64,000 nucleotides of DNA from CAG-917 sp051883555. GTDB taxonomy: Bacteria > Bacillota > Clostridia > Christensenellales > CAG-917. This document shows positions 9,044 to 18,632 of this stretch, piece by piece. A program made the position numbers and the translations under genes. Each line of letters opens with the position of its first letter. The first letter of the stretch is position 1. The notes under the pieces are model-generated. The model did not search any database. It saw only the letters and a list, made by a program, of their open reading frames with translations, and was not told the origin of the DNA. The stretch spans positions 61,407 to 125,406 of the forward strand of contig JBJETY010000036.1 of NCBI GenBank assembly GCA_051883555.1, in the 5' to 3' direction.

Positions 9044-10338
9044 AAACGCCTCCCTTTTAATATCGGCAACTTAATTTTTAATAAAAATTTCGGATTGTAA
9101 TCAAACTGCATGCTTCCGTTTGACCGTTCGACGAGCATTCTGAGCGAAGAAAGTCCGCCACCTTCCTTTATTTTACCTTTCGGCGGTTTACCGTTATTCG
9201 ATATTGCAATTTCGTATGCATTGTCGCGCGTTGCTATATCCACGATAATTTTGTCGCCGTCCGCATGCGCTGCGGTATTCGTTATCGAAACGTGAATAGC
9301 TTTAAGGCATATCGTATACGCCGATTCGTCGCAAGCAGGCATATCTCCGTTTATTATAACGCAAATTCCGATTGATTCGGCGGCTTTTTTTAAATCCGTA
9401 AGAGCGTCTGCCGCATTATCTTCTTTTATATATCCGAAAGCTTTAACCGTATTTTGCCAAAGCGATATTAGTTCTTTTAATTCAAGTCCCTTATTGTTTT
9501 TAATGCGGTTTTTAGTCGCTAAAAGCAATTTTCCCATTTCGTCGTGAATATTTATTTTAGCATTCAGAATTTCCTTTTCCCTGGTTAAACGGTTTATATT
9601 GTCGCCGTATTCAATAAGACGTTCGTTCATCTTTTTTAATTCGGCATTGACGGTGCTTATCTCGGTTGAAAGCTGATATTCTCTCGTCACGTCCGTTGCG
9701 TTGATTTCATATATCGTACGATTGCCGAAAATATGCTCGACTCTTTTGAAAGAATATGCTTTTCCGTTTTCTATCAGAATTATAGGCGTATCGCCTTCTG
9801 CAATTACCTTGCAATTTTTGGAAATATTCAATTTGAATACGTTTTCCCAAAATTCTTCGCCGTTTAAAATTTCATTTCCGAAAAGCGAGACGCTTATATC
9901 GTTTGCAACTCTATTAGACAACAAAGGCATACCGTTTTCGTCGTAAAAGCACAAACCGACGGGAAGTTTATCAACGCTCTCCTTTATAGACATAAGAGAA
10001 AGATGCGTTCGGCGATGATATGCAAAATGGACAAACCCTGCTATAAGCAAAACGCCAAGCAGTGCCGTAATTGTAATTACGACCGCCAAAGGAACGTCCT
10101 TAAAGCACTCGATTCCGCCATAATCGCCGTTGACAGAAGTCGCCGTATAAAGGCTCAATAAAACGCAGAGCGACAAAAATGCAATGCACGTCCCTACAAC
10201 GTATAAAGATATATATACGGCTTTAACCTTAAACCTTAAGCCGAATGCAAGCAAAAACAACCACAAAACGACTTCAAAAAACAATATTACGCAAATTGCT
10301 AACATAGCCTGAGAAGTTAAATCGATAAACGCCATCAA
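9040..10338 (-). CDS. Membrane sensor histidine kinase, NarL-partner type
   Basis: Kinase of 432 residues. Three hydrophobic helices lie in the first 105 residues, then a PAS-like segment (about 120-220) and a coiled coil (about 222-262). The phospho-acceptor motif NIHDEMGKLLLATK has His265. The ATPase domain is recognisable: N-box-like ITNTAAHA (352-359), ISNNGKPP (379-386), and GGGLSSL (393-399). The His-Asp-Glu pattern and the LuxR partner place it with HisKA_3-like kinases. It overlaps both neighbours by 4 bases (ATGA) and should pair with the downstream regulator. The upstream 7TM protein may supply the signal. Confidence 0.85.
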   Translation of the reverse strand: MMAFIDLTSQAMLAICVILFFEVVLWLFLLAFGLRFKVKAVYISLYVVGTCIAFLSLCVLLSLYTATSVNGDYGGIECFKDVPLAVVITITALLGVLLIAGFVHFAYHRRTHLSLMSIKESVDKLPVGLCFYDENGMPLLSNRVANDISVSLFGNEILNGEEFWENVFKLNISKNCKVIAEGDTPIILIENGKAYSFKRVEHIFGNRTIYEINATDVTREYQLSTEISTVNAELKKMNERLIEYGDNINRLTREKEILNAKINIHDEMGKLLLATKNRIKNNKGLELKELISLWQNTVKAFGYIKEDNAADALTDLKKAAESIGICVIINGDMPACDESAYTICLKAIHVSITNTAAHADGDKIIVDIATRDNAYEIAISNNGKPPKGKIKEGGGLSSLRMLVERSNGSMQFDYNPKFLLKIKLPILKGRRL

Positions 10339-11990
10339 TCCACCTCCCCGAAGCTCAGCGTCGTATAAAACGTTCCGTCGTCCTTTGACGTCTCTATATT
10401 TCCGTTACGTTCATAGACTTTGCGACTTATTTTTTCGCTTACGACAATCTCTACGTCCGATAAGATACGCAAAGACACGTTCTCATTTTCGCACTTTAAA
10501 ACGACCATACATTCGGATAATTCCGACAGCTTGCTCTTTATGCAATCGAAAAAGAAATCGAATGCCAGCTGAATTTTTTTATGTTCCGTCACGGCACTGC
10601 CGCTTTCGGTATAAGAACAGTATATCCCCATTAAAGACATATATTCGATAATTTCTTTAACGGAATACGAAAGTTCTTCTATTTGCGTTTTGTCGCTATA
10701 TTCGCCCATAATCGCAAGATTGCTACAACGCTTGACGTATGCTAAGTTTACGCACGCTTCCGACATTACGGAATTAAAGTCGTCTTTTCCTTTTTCTGCC
10801 CTTTTTAGAAGTTCGTTTATTTCATTGAGTTGCGGTTGTACTTTAGTCGTTACGGTATCGTAAAGTTTAGTTCTAAGCAAAGTGCTATGCATTTGTTCTT
10901 TCAAACAGTTCTCTGCTTCCGTAAGCTCGTTACTCTCGCTGAGCCGAATACTTATCTCCATAAGTTCGTCGTTCAATGCGTTTATGGCCGACAACTCGTC
11001 AATCCAAAACACGTTGCCGCCTTTTATAGGAGCTTCATTTAACCTGAGATTTTTGTCCACGTCATAGTCGGATTTGCCGTTTAACACGTCTTCTGTCAAT
11101 TCAGACGCATTTTTTGATACGTATACAGATTTTCCGTTCCTATCGACTATAAAGGCGGAAATATCGGACGAATAAAAGAATCTTTCGTAATCGTTGTTGG
11201 ACGGAATAAAACCTATTTGTATGCAACTTTCAAAAACTGCGACAAACGTGATTCCCATAAGTTCAGGCAACTTGAACATTATATCCGAAACAAAATAACA
11301 TATTATACATGCAATGGCGCCTATCAAAAATATGGTAAGCGGAATCCATATTTTCTTTCTGTTTTTAGCAATTCTGCATCTTAAACACAAAACCGCTATA
11401 CTTGCAATACTGAGAGTTATCGCCCATATAAACGTTACGTAATACACCCAACCGTGTTTATAGTCCGTTAAAGAATTAATAAACCCTTCGTTAAATATAA
11501 AAGCCTGTTGATGATAATCGTTTGTTAAAATCAAAAGAACGATAACTATTGCCGGTATATATAAAAAATATAAATATTTATTATACCCGTTTACGTCTTT
11601 TTGGCCAATATGCATTACCGACAACAAAACTATTAACGGGGCCATACACTGCGGAATATATTGACAATACCATAAAAATCTGCTGGCATCGTCGTTGTCT
11701 ATAACAAAGCGATATTTTATAAGCCTTATAATCATCCAGAATATGAAAAGACCGGCAACGGCAATTAACCCGTTTCGCATGCTTTTTTGCATTATTCTGT
11801 TCCATACTGCAATACACCATATAATGCCCAAAGAAATAAAGATAAACCCGGAAAGCAAATTGAAAACTATATTTAAAAAATTATTCATTCTACTGTCAAA
11901 AATCTGTAAAACACCCGCAACCAGATATAGCAGCGGCATAACGATTAACAGTATAATTAAATTCCTTTTTGCTTTCGATACGTTTTCCAA
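10335..11990 (-). CDS. 7TM sensor with degraded histidine-kinase region
   Basis: First gene of the sensor operon, 551 residues. The N-terminal 260 residues hold about eight hydrophobic segments in the style of the 7TM input domain found in front of many clostridial kinases. Residues about 268-300 (FFYSSDISAFIVDRNGKSVYV) look like a small PAS. A coiled coil (about 330-400) follows. The C-terminal part has the spacing of a kinase, but where the phospho-acceptor His, N-box and glycine boxes should be, I find no match (for example IQLAFDFFFDCIKSKLSE in place of an N-box). It is therefore probably a non-catalytic sensor that talks to the adjacent intact kinase. Confidence 0.75.
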   Translation of the reverse strand: MENVSKAKRNLIILLIVMPLLYLVAGVLQIFDSRMNNFLNIVFNLLSGFIFISLGIIWCIAVWNRIMQKSMRNGLIAVAGLFIFWMIIRLIKYRFVIDNDDASRFLWYCQYIPQCMAPLIVLLSVMHIGQKDVNGYNKYLYFLYIPAIVIVLLILTNDYHQQAFIFNEGFINSLTDYKHGWVYYVTFIWAITLSIASIAVLCLRCRIAKNRKKIWIPLTIFLIGAIACIICYFVSDIMFKLPELMGITFVAVFESCIQIGFIPSNNDYERFFYSSDISAFIVDRNGKSVYVSKNASELTEDVLNGKSDYDVDKNLRLNEAPIKGGNVFWIDELSAINALNDELMEISIRLSESNELTEAENCLKEQMHSTLLRTKLYDTVTTKVQPQLNEINELLKRAEKGKDDFNSVMSEACVNLAYVKRCSNLAIMGEYSDKTQIEELSYSVKEIIEYMSLMGIYCSYTESGSAVTEHKKIQLAFDFFFDCIKSKLSELSECMVVLKCENENVSLRILSDVEIVVSEKISRKVYERNGNIETSKDDGTFYTTLSFGEVD

Positions 11991-12025
11991 CTTTATGGCT
12001 ATTCCTTAATTTCCTTTATGAATAT

Positions 12026-12054
12026 AATTTAACACAAACGACCGAATTTTACAA
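12026..12054 (-). promoter_or_regulatory. Candidate promoter of the 7TM sensor operon
   Basis: On the minus strand: TTGTAA (12054-12049), 17-bp spacer, TAAATT (12031-12026), about 36 bases before the ATG at 11990. An AAGGAA ribosome site lies between. Confidence 0.45.
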
Positions 12055-12104
12055 TATCAACGATAATTTATTTCCTTTACAACTTTTACTTATATCGCAA
12101 CGAT

Positions 12105-12143
12105 TAAAATTAAAAGCCCGAAAGACTCTTTCCTTTCGGGCTT
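12105..12143 (-). terminator. Terminator after the leucine-rich-repeat lipoprotein gene
   Basis: AAGCCCGAAAG (12114-12124) pairs with CTTTCGGGCTT (12133-12143). On the minus strand the stem is followed by TTAATTTTAA. Confidence 0.75.
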
Positions 12144-12264
12144 AAATTTGTATAAACGAAACATCGTTATATAATCGTTATATATTTATAATCGTTTGCA
12201 TCTGTCTGCCACCGTTTGCATTTGTCTGCTGCTTTTGCCTTGTTTTCAGACAAGCCGTCAGCGA

Positions 12265-15200
12265 CTAAAACGCAAATTCCGCCTTCTTGGTTAAATATAA
12301 ATTTAAATCTTCGTCGTCGCAACTTATGCTAATTGATTTCTCCGTTCTGAAAAGTCCATCGACCGCTATTGAATAGGATATACCCGTAATATTAATTTCA
12401 GCCGAAAAATCAATATTCAGGTTAAGAATTTTATCCGTCATTTCGGATACGCTTGAAGAGTCTTTGAAAAGAGCCGACTTGCCGAAAACCGAAAGATATT
12501 TATAAACTATTCCACCAAGGTAACAATCCTCAACTTTACCCAAAGCGGCGGTTATTGCTTCTTCGTCTGTAAGCCCTAATTTTTCAAGCGTTTCTCTGCT
12601 CAGACTGCCCTTTGCTATCACGTCGTAAATCGCCATGGTTTCGTCCTTCGAAAGCGTATATGCCGATTGATAGCACCAACCGTCAACTCCTATCTCCTTG
12701 CCGTATGCCTTTTCATACGTGCCGCCGTCTAAATCGACCTTAATTGCCGGAAGTATGCCTGCGTCCGTAAGGCTGACGACGTAATCCTTGCTAAACAAAA
12801 TCAAAGCCATAACTTCTTGTCTGTTGCTTACCGATGAATAGCCTACAAAATTGCCTTCCTCGTCGAATTCGGCACCCGTATCGAATATACCGCAACATAA
12901 ATCTATCTCTTCGTCAGACTCAACGTAACTTGCATTCTTACCGAAAATTTTTCCGAAAAGGTCGTTTAAACTCCAGCAGCCCTTGTCTGCCGACGTTAAA
13001 TCGAACAAAACGTTTAATAGGCTTCCCGTACTCAAATTAAGACCGAAAACGTCTTCCGTTCCGCGAACGGAATATTTATTGTACAATTCGACGTAACTGA
13101 ATTCCGCTTCGACTTCATCTTCTTTATAAAATTCGACTTTCTGCCCGTAGTACGGCGAAAGCGAATCGGTTACTTCATATCCGACGTCGGATACGCCAAC
13201 TACAAGTTTATATCTTCCGCCGTCGCAAACGTAACCTTCTTCTGCAATAATTTTATCCGTATCGACAAAACTTACTGTCTTTAACGCCGTTGCGTCTTCT
13301 AAGTTTTCATAAATACCCAATAAGCGTTTGTAGGTAAAATCTTTTTCGTCTACGAAAATTATAAATTCGTCCCCCGACAACGCATTGAACAACTCTTTTA
13401 TTGTTGCGTCGTTGCCTTCTTTGTCTTCGGCAATCAATTCGGATATATTGTTTAAGACGACAAAATCTTTAAGGACCCTTACAAAATCGTTTTCGGAATC
13501 AATAACTTTAACTTTGATTCTATATTCTCCGTCTGCGTAATCGACGTACGCTTCCGCAAGATTTATCTCGGAATTTCCATCAGAATAAGTAAATTTTAAG
13601 TAAACTTCGTCCAAAGTAAATCCTTCGCCTGCTACTATATTTCCGTACAACTTAGTATTCAACCTTCCGTTTAATTCAAAATCATTCCAGACGTCTATTT
13701 CGAGCATTTCATAAAATTCTTGCACTCCGCTGCATGAATACTCTTCATAATAAAGTTCAAGAATATCTTTTATCTTCATTCCGTTTAGCGTCATGCATTC
13801 GAGCGTATTTACGTTTTCTACTTTAACTTGTCCCTCTTCGAACGAAACGGAAGAAGACTTTTTAAATACGACGTCGTTTTTAAATTCATCTATAGCAATC
13901 GGCGCTTCACCGTCCTCTAATCCGACGAATGAAAAATCAGAGAACCCGACGGAAAAATATAAGTCTTTTCCGCCTTGCCCGTTAAGGATACTCATTCCTT
14001 CAACGTATAAATTGTTTATTAAATTATTCTTTATTTCATAAACGACGCATAAGCTCGAGTCGTCGGAAACAATACCGTCCGTTAAAGTTGCAAGTCCGTT
14101 ACAAATTTCGTCGGAAATATATCCTTTCCAGATTTCGCTGCCGCTTCTATCCGTAATTTTAGATATGCCGTTAAAAGTGAAAACGTTTTCTTTTAAGACG
14201 TTTTCGAACGATATCATTTCTCCTTTTATCCCAAGACTTTCACCCAGCCATATATCGAAATCGTCTTTTTCTATCTGAAAAATATCCCCAACAACCATAT
14301 ATAAAAGTTTGTAAAAATCAAAGTCGTTTCCTATAGATTCCGAAACAGAAAGCAAAAATCCGTCTAAATCGCACACGGACGGTTCCAAATCGACAGTCGC
14401 AAATATCGTTTCGAGAATCCCGTTAAAAGGACTGCCACTTATATCCTTATCAAAAGGCACTATAAATTTTTTATCAAAAATCGTAAGATATAAATTGGTT
14501 TTATCCTTTGCAAAATAATCCAATTCAAAAAGCGTAGCGCTTTCATTAAGTCCGGTAAAATATCCCGTCACGTCGTTAACCGTTATGCTGAACGCTTCAT
14601 CGTCAACCTCGTCGCCGTTTCTATCGTATACAACCTTTATATCGATTTGAAGATTGATATTAAAATCGGATTTTAACAGTAAATCTATTTTTCCCGTTGC
14701 ATAAAAATTATTATCGGGAAGAATTTCCTTATTGAAAACATTAGCTATTGACGAACTGAGCGTAGTAAAATAATCGTCGGCGGTTGCAGAAATTAAAATT
14801 TGATTTTTAATGCTAATTGTGCATTTCTTTTCGTCGAATGCACCGACATAAGTCAATCCTGACGGAATATATACCGCCGTTAGCGACGGGCAATTGTAAA
14901 ATGCCTGTAAACCTATCGATTCAATACTATCGGGAAAATCAATATCAGATAAAAGTTTACAACCGTAAAACGCTCTTTCGCCTATACTTTTGAGGTTTTC
15001 AGAAAAAGATACGTTTTGCAAAGACGAGCAATTTATAAAAGCTTTGGTTGGAATAGATATTATACCATTTCCGACAGCCACGGATACCAAAGATGTACAA
15101 CCTTCGAAAACACGTACTCCGACCGTAGTCACGCTATTCGGCAAAGAAACGGAGGTCAAAGACGTACAACCGTAAAACGCTTTGTCCCCGATTTTTGAAA

Positions 15201-15513
15201 GAGACTTGGAAAATGTTACGTCATTGAGTTTTGTACAACCGCTGAAAGCGGACTCGCTAATTTCAACAACACTGTCCGGCATAACTACCGATCTTATCGT
15301 AGTGTTTTCAGAAAAGGCAGTATAATTGATGGCCGTCACAGTATCGGGAATTTGCACTTTAGTATCCGTACCGTCATAATAAATCAAAACGCCATCGGTA
15401 TCAATAACAAAATCGCCGGTAGACGAAGAACGGATTCCGTCACAAGCAGAAAAAACGGACAACCCCAATAACATAAATAATATTAATGTAATTATTGTGT
15501 ACTTTCTATTCAT
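12265..15513 (-). CDS. Large BspA-type leucine-rich-repeat lipoprotein
   Basis: Secreted lipoprotein of 1082 residues. The frame is open 9 codons further up, but the ATG at 15513 has GAGGG 5-6 bases ahead and directly starts the signal sequence MNRKYTIITLILFMLLGL with lipobox FSAC. Residues about 45-230 hold seven or eight BspA/LRR_5 repeats of the form AFYGCTSLTSVSLPNSVTTV. Such repeats bind host or matrix proteins in several anaerobes. The remaining 850 residues are acidic, beta-rich, and match nothing I recognise. They contain recurring Asp/Glu/Phe/Tyr-rich segments. It has its own consensus promoter and terminator, so it is monocistronic. Confidence 0.82.
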   Translation of the reverse strand: MNRKYTIITLILFMLLGLSVFSACDGIRSSSTGDFVIDTDGVLIYYDGTDTKVQIPDTVTAINYTAFSENTTIRSVVMPDSVVEISESAFSGCTKLNDVTFSKSLSKIGDKAFYGCTSLTSVSLPNSVTTVGVRVFEGCTSLVSVAVGNGIISIPTKAFINCSSLQNVSFSENLKSIGERAFYGCKLLSDIDFPDSIESIGLQAFYNCPSLTAVYIPSGLTYVGAFDEKKCTISIKNQILISATADDYFTTLSSSIANVFNKEILPDNNFYATGKIDLLLKSDFNINLQIDIKVVYDRNGDEVDDEAFSITVNDVTGYFTGLNESATLFELDYFAKDKTNLYLTIFDKKFIVPFDKDISGSPFNGILETIFATVDLEPSVCDLDGFLLSVSESIGNDFDFYKLLYMVVGDIFQIEKDDFDIWLGESLGIKGEMISFENVLKENVFTFNGISKITDRSGSEIWKGYISDEICNGLATLTDGIVSDDSSLCVVYEIKNNLINNLYVEGMSILNGQGGKDLYFSVGFSDFSFVGLEDGEAPIAIDEFKNDVVFKKSSSVSFEEGQVKVENVNTLECMTLNGMKIKDILELYYEEYSCSGVQEFYEMLEIDVWNDFELNGRLNTKLYGNIVAGEGFTLDEVYLKFTYSDGNSEINLAEAYVDYADGEYRIKVKVIDSENDFVRVLKDFVVLNNISELIAEDKEGNDATIKELFNALSGDEFIIFVDEKDFTYKRLLGIYENLEDATALKTVSFVDTDKIIAEEGYVCDGGRYKLVVGVSDVGYEVTDSLSPYYGQKVEFYKEDEVEAEFSYVELYNKYSVRGTEDVFGLNLSTGSLLNVLFDLTSADKGCWSLNDLFGKIFGKNASYVESDEEIDLCCGIFDTGAEFDEEGNFVGYSSVSNRQEVMALILFSKDYVVSLTDAGILPAIKVDLDGGTYEKAYGKEIGVDGWCYQSAYTLSKDETMAIYDVIAKGSLSRETLEKLGLTDEEAITAALGKVEDCYLGGIVYKYLSVFGKSALFKDSSSVSEMTDKILNLNIDFSAEINITGISYSIAVDGLFRTEKSISISCDDEDLNLYLTKKAEFAF

Positions 15514-15556
15514 AATGCCCTCGTGTTGTCTGTAACGCAAACCTACATTTATTGAT

Positions 15557-15585
15557 ATTATAGAAGTTAATCAAAAAATTGTCAA
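15557..15585 (-). promoter_or_regulatory. Consensus promoter of the LRR lipoprotein gene
   Basis: Minus strand: TTGACA (15585-15580), 17-bp spacer, TATAAT (15562-15557). Both boxes are perfect. The start site would be near 15550, giving a leader of about 37 bases. The sequence from 15586 to 15990 is AT-rich with no supported gene. Confidence 0.82.
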
Positions 15586-15991
15586 CTGAGCTTACTTGAT
15601 GCACAAGTATGTCAGAATTTATACAATTTAACAAAATTTTAGCGTTAAAATATATATTTTGATTATTATGAAAAAATACAATCAATCTGACAAACAAATA
15701 TGACTCATAAACATAAATTAGGAAGAAGTAATAAAACAGTTTAAAGTTAATCGATTTATTTGTAGCTATGACCACTTTTCAACGCAATAATCATTTAATT
15801 CCCGCTCAGCATGTTAGGCAAAAATTCCTAGACAATTTTATCTTGATTTCTAACATTTCAACCTGCTTATATCGATTTGAAATATTATATCGGCAGTCAT
15901 TATCGATATTATCGATTTATCTGATTCAAAGGATTATTTATCGTAATTGCAAGTAAACTCCCCAACCAAAAATATACTCATTGTTAGTTAA

Positions 15992-16018
15992 AAAAACCCG
16001 AACGCTGTTCGGGTTTTT
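15992..16018. terminator. Terminator after lysC, bidirectional
   Basis: AAAAACCCGAAC / GTTCGGGTTTTT with a 3-base loop. It lies about 80 bases downstream of the lysC stop on the minus strand and has A and T runs on both sides. Confidence 0.88.
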
Positions 16019-16097
16019 GTGCTTAAGTTTAAATAATATTTAAACGCAATAACAAGCATATTTTATTAAGATTTTATTTTGCGTTATTTATCAAGCG

Positions 16098-17408
16098 TTA
16101 TTTATTAAAAGCATGATAAATGGCATTTATCGCTTTTTCATAGTCAAACGTATCAACGCCGACGATTATGTTAAGTTCGCTCGAACCTTGGTCAATCATA
16201 CGTATATTGATATTCGATTTCGCCAAAGCGCCGAAAATTGTTGCCGCGGTACCATGTCTCGATGCCATATTGTGACCGACAGTAGCTATAAGAGAAAGAC
16301 CGCTGTGAATTTCAACGTTATCTGCTCCGACAGCGTCTCGGATTTTATCGAGAACTTTTTGCATCTTATTCTGTATTTCTTCATCGCGCACTACGATACA
16401 AAGCGTATCGATACCGGACGGAACGTGTTCGACGTTTATATTTTCATATTCTAAAACGGACAAAACCTTTCTTACGAAACCGACTTCAAGGTTCATCATC
16501 GCCTTTTCTATAAGAATAATCGTAAATCCTTTTTGTCCTGCTATACCCGTAATTACGCCCGGATTTTCAGGAAGTTTTGACGTAGGGACTATCAAAGTGC
16601 CGCTGTCTTCCGGTATAAACGTATTTTTTATATTAATCGGAATTCCAACGCTTCTGACAGGGAAAATCGATTCCGGATGAAGCACGTTTGCCCCCATATA
16701 AGAAAGCTCACGCAATTCTCTGTAACTTAAGCATTCAATTTTTTTAGGGCTGTCGACAATTCTCGGATCTGCCATCATAAATCCCGAAACGTCCGTCCAG
16801 TTTTCATAAACGTCTGCCCCTGCCGCTCTTGCTATTATCGCTCCGGTAACGTCACTTCCGCCACGAGTAAACGTCTTTACGACGTCGCCCGGCGAAGAAC
16901 CGTAAAATCCCGGGAAAACGGCTTTCTTAACTTTTTGCATTTCCTGTCTTATAAGATCAAGGCTGTATTCCAGTTGAAGTTCACCGTCTTCATTAAATTT
17001 GATGAGCTTCAAAGTATCCAAAAAAGCATATCCGAGTTTTTTAGCAAGCACTTTTGCCGATAAGTATTCACCGCGGGAAGCTGCATAATCGGCTGTCGTG
17101 GAAGCATTGATTTTTCCTTCGATTTCTTCATAATCTGCCGATAAGTCAAGGTCGATACCAAGACCTTCTATTATAGCGTTAAATCTTTCTTTAACCAATT
17201 TGAAAGTCTCGGCACAGCTTCCGCTTGCCTGAGCTTCCGCAAAGCACTTGTACAAAAGGTCGGTAACTTTTGTATCCTGCTTATCGCGTTTTCCGGGTGC
17301 AGATACGACAACGTATCTTCTGTTTTCGTCCGACATAATTATATCGGCAACTTGTGCTATCGTTGCGGAATTTGCCATTGAGGTTCCGCCAAACTTACAA
17401 ACTAACAT
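16098..17408 (-). CDS. lysC: Aspartate kinase
   Basis: Phosphorylates aspartate, the first step towards lysine, threonine, methionine and diaminopimelate. It begins with the kinase signature VCKFGGTSMANS. RGGSDVTGAIIARA is near residue 180. Two C-terminal ACT-type regulatory domains (about 300-436) include GMASRHGTAATIFGALAKS-like sequence, so feedback control by an end-product amino acid is likely. The 436 residues are normal for the monofunctional enzyme. AGGAGA precedes the ATG. It is the third gene after cdaA and the DUF1015 gene, 18 bases downstream. Homoserine dehydrogenase lies 22 kb away at 39.8-41.1 kb. Confidence 0.93.
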   Translation of the reverse strand: MLVCKFGGTSMANSATIAQVADIIMSDENRRYVVVSAPGKRDKQDTKVTDLLYKCFAEAQASGSCAETFKLVKERFNAIIEGLGIDLDLSADYEEIEGKINASTTADYAASRGEYLSAKVLAKKLGYAFLDTLKLIKFNEDGELQLEYSLDLIRQEMQKVKKAVFPGFYGSSPGDVVKTFTRGGSDVTGAIIARAAGADVYENWTDVSGFMMADPRIVDSPKKIECLSYRELRELSYMGANVLHPESIFPVRSVGIPINIKNTFIPEDSGTLIVPTSKLPENPGVITGIAGQKGFTIILIEKAMMNLEVGFVRKVLSVLEYENINVEHVPSGIDTLCIVVRDEEIQNKMQKVLDKIRDAVGADNVEIHSGLSLIATVGHNMASRHGTAATIFGALAKSNINIRMIDQGSSELNIIVGVDTFDYEKAINAIYHAFNK

Positions 17409-17426
17409 ATTCTCTCCTCTATGTAT

Positions 17427-18632
17427 CTACTTAATTATTCTCGCTTCAGTATAATATCTTTTTTCTTCCGCTTCGCCCATTGAAAACGATTTTCTAGACA
17501 ATACGCCGTTGGACAAAACGAACTTAAATAAATCGGCTTTTTCGATTTTAGGCATATATATAGCTACGCCGTTGCCCGACGACGCAACGTTTTTTAAATG
17601 CTCGTCGCCGTGAATATAATCGCATTCGCCCTTGCCGTAATCGTCGATTGCTTTCTGAATTTCGCTTATCGCAAGCGGCGTCAGCTTCGGAACGTCGATA
17701 TATTCCGCCTTTCCTTTATATTCCACTTTAAGTTTTGCCTCGCCGCTAAGCTTAGCTTTTAAATAGTCGATAAAATCATCGTCGACGCCGAAAACGACGC
17801 GGTGTATAGGCTCGAACGTTATTCCGTCACTATGTACGTTGTTTATCTCGCACAAAGCAAACCTTGCAGGATGGTTTTTCTTTTCTTCATCGCTAAGACC
17901 TTTTTTAACTTCGTCCCAATGAGTTTTTGCGGTAGCTAGGCTGTGATTTCCGTCGCCAACTGCAAATATAAAATTGGTTGTCTTTCCGTATTTCGATTTT
18001 TGCTCGTCGACATCCGTTAAGCCGTCAAAATCGACGTCGGCAAAAGGCACTTTATATCCGACAAGACGTCCGCCTCCCATATTGAGTTCGAAGTCGTAAA
18101 GTTTTTCATACTTGTCTTTATTTTTATAAACGGGCTCGATTACTTTAAAATGAGGGTCGTCTATCAATAACATAATATGCGGCAACTCTAATTTAGCGTC
18201 CTTTCTTATTTTAAGTCTCGGCGGTATTCTCGACGCCACGACGCCTTCCGTCGGTCGAATGACAGACTGTGCGTTTTTAGAAAAATCAAAATCTTCAAGG
18301 TCTACCGCCCCGACGATTCCCACACGCTTTATGCCCGATTTCAACGTTCTCTCGACAAGAATAAAGCTGTCTTTGACGGTCGTAAACACTCCGTCGTTTA
18401 AGTATCTTTCCATATTGGCGTTTATTTCCGCTATCCTTTCGTCCTCACCTGCAATTCCCAAATAAACTTCAGGGAATATCAAATCAAGCGTCGTATAACT
18501 GCCTTTTACGTAATTTTCTAATTCATGCCAATATTCAGGCTGAGAAGTAAACTGGTCGCAAGAAACTACGGACCATTTCGACATATCAACCGATTTAGGC
18601 AAAAGAATTTCTTTTGCTGAAAAAGTTTTCAT
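17427..18632 (-). CDS. DUF1015 family protein
   Basis: Cytoplasmic protein of 401 residues with the features of DUF1015: an N-terminal PKSVDMSKWSVVSCDQFTSQPEYW segment (split here: DMSKWSVVSCDQ, FTSQPEYW), VGDGNHSLATAKTHWDEVK near residue 225, and ALCEINNVHSDGITFEPIHR near 270. Family function is unknown. The VGDGNHSLATAK motif is the most conserved part. Its ATG overlaps the cdaA stop by 4 bases, so the two are translated together. The name SerB-like sometimes seen for this family is not supported by any phosphatase motif here. Confidence 0.85.
   Translation of the reverse strand: MKTFSAKEILLPKSVDMSKWSVVSCDQFTSQPEYWHELENYVKGSYTTLDLIFPEVYLGIAGEDERIAEINANMERYLNDGVFTTVKDSFILVERTLKSGIKRVGIVGAVDLEDFDFSKNAQSVIRPTEGVVASRIPPRLKIRKDAKLELPHIMLLIDDPHFKVIEPVYKNKDKYEKLYDFELNMGGGRLVGYKVPFADVDFDGLTDVDEQKSKYGKTTNFIFAVGDGNHSLATAKTHWDEVKKGLSDEEKKNHPARFALCEINNVHSDGITFEPIHRVVFGVDDDFIDYLKAKLSGEAKLKVEYKGKAEYIDVPKLTPLAISEIQKAIDDYGKGECDYIHGDEHLKNVASSGNGVAIYMPKIEKADLFKFVLSNGVLSRKSFSMGEAEEKRYYTEARIIK

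Noticed and set aside
15506..15775. 89-codon minus-strand frame upstream of the LRR lipoprotein
   Set aside because: It spans the consensus promoter and overlaps the signal sequence in another frame. Composition is that of random AT-rich DNA.
15900..15922. TTATCGATA motif similar to an arm of the adhE palindrome
   Set aside because: Not a palindrome, about 340 bases from the nearest promoter, and such AT-rich 9-mers are expected by chance.
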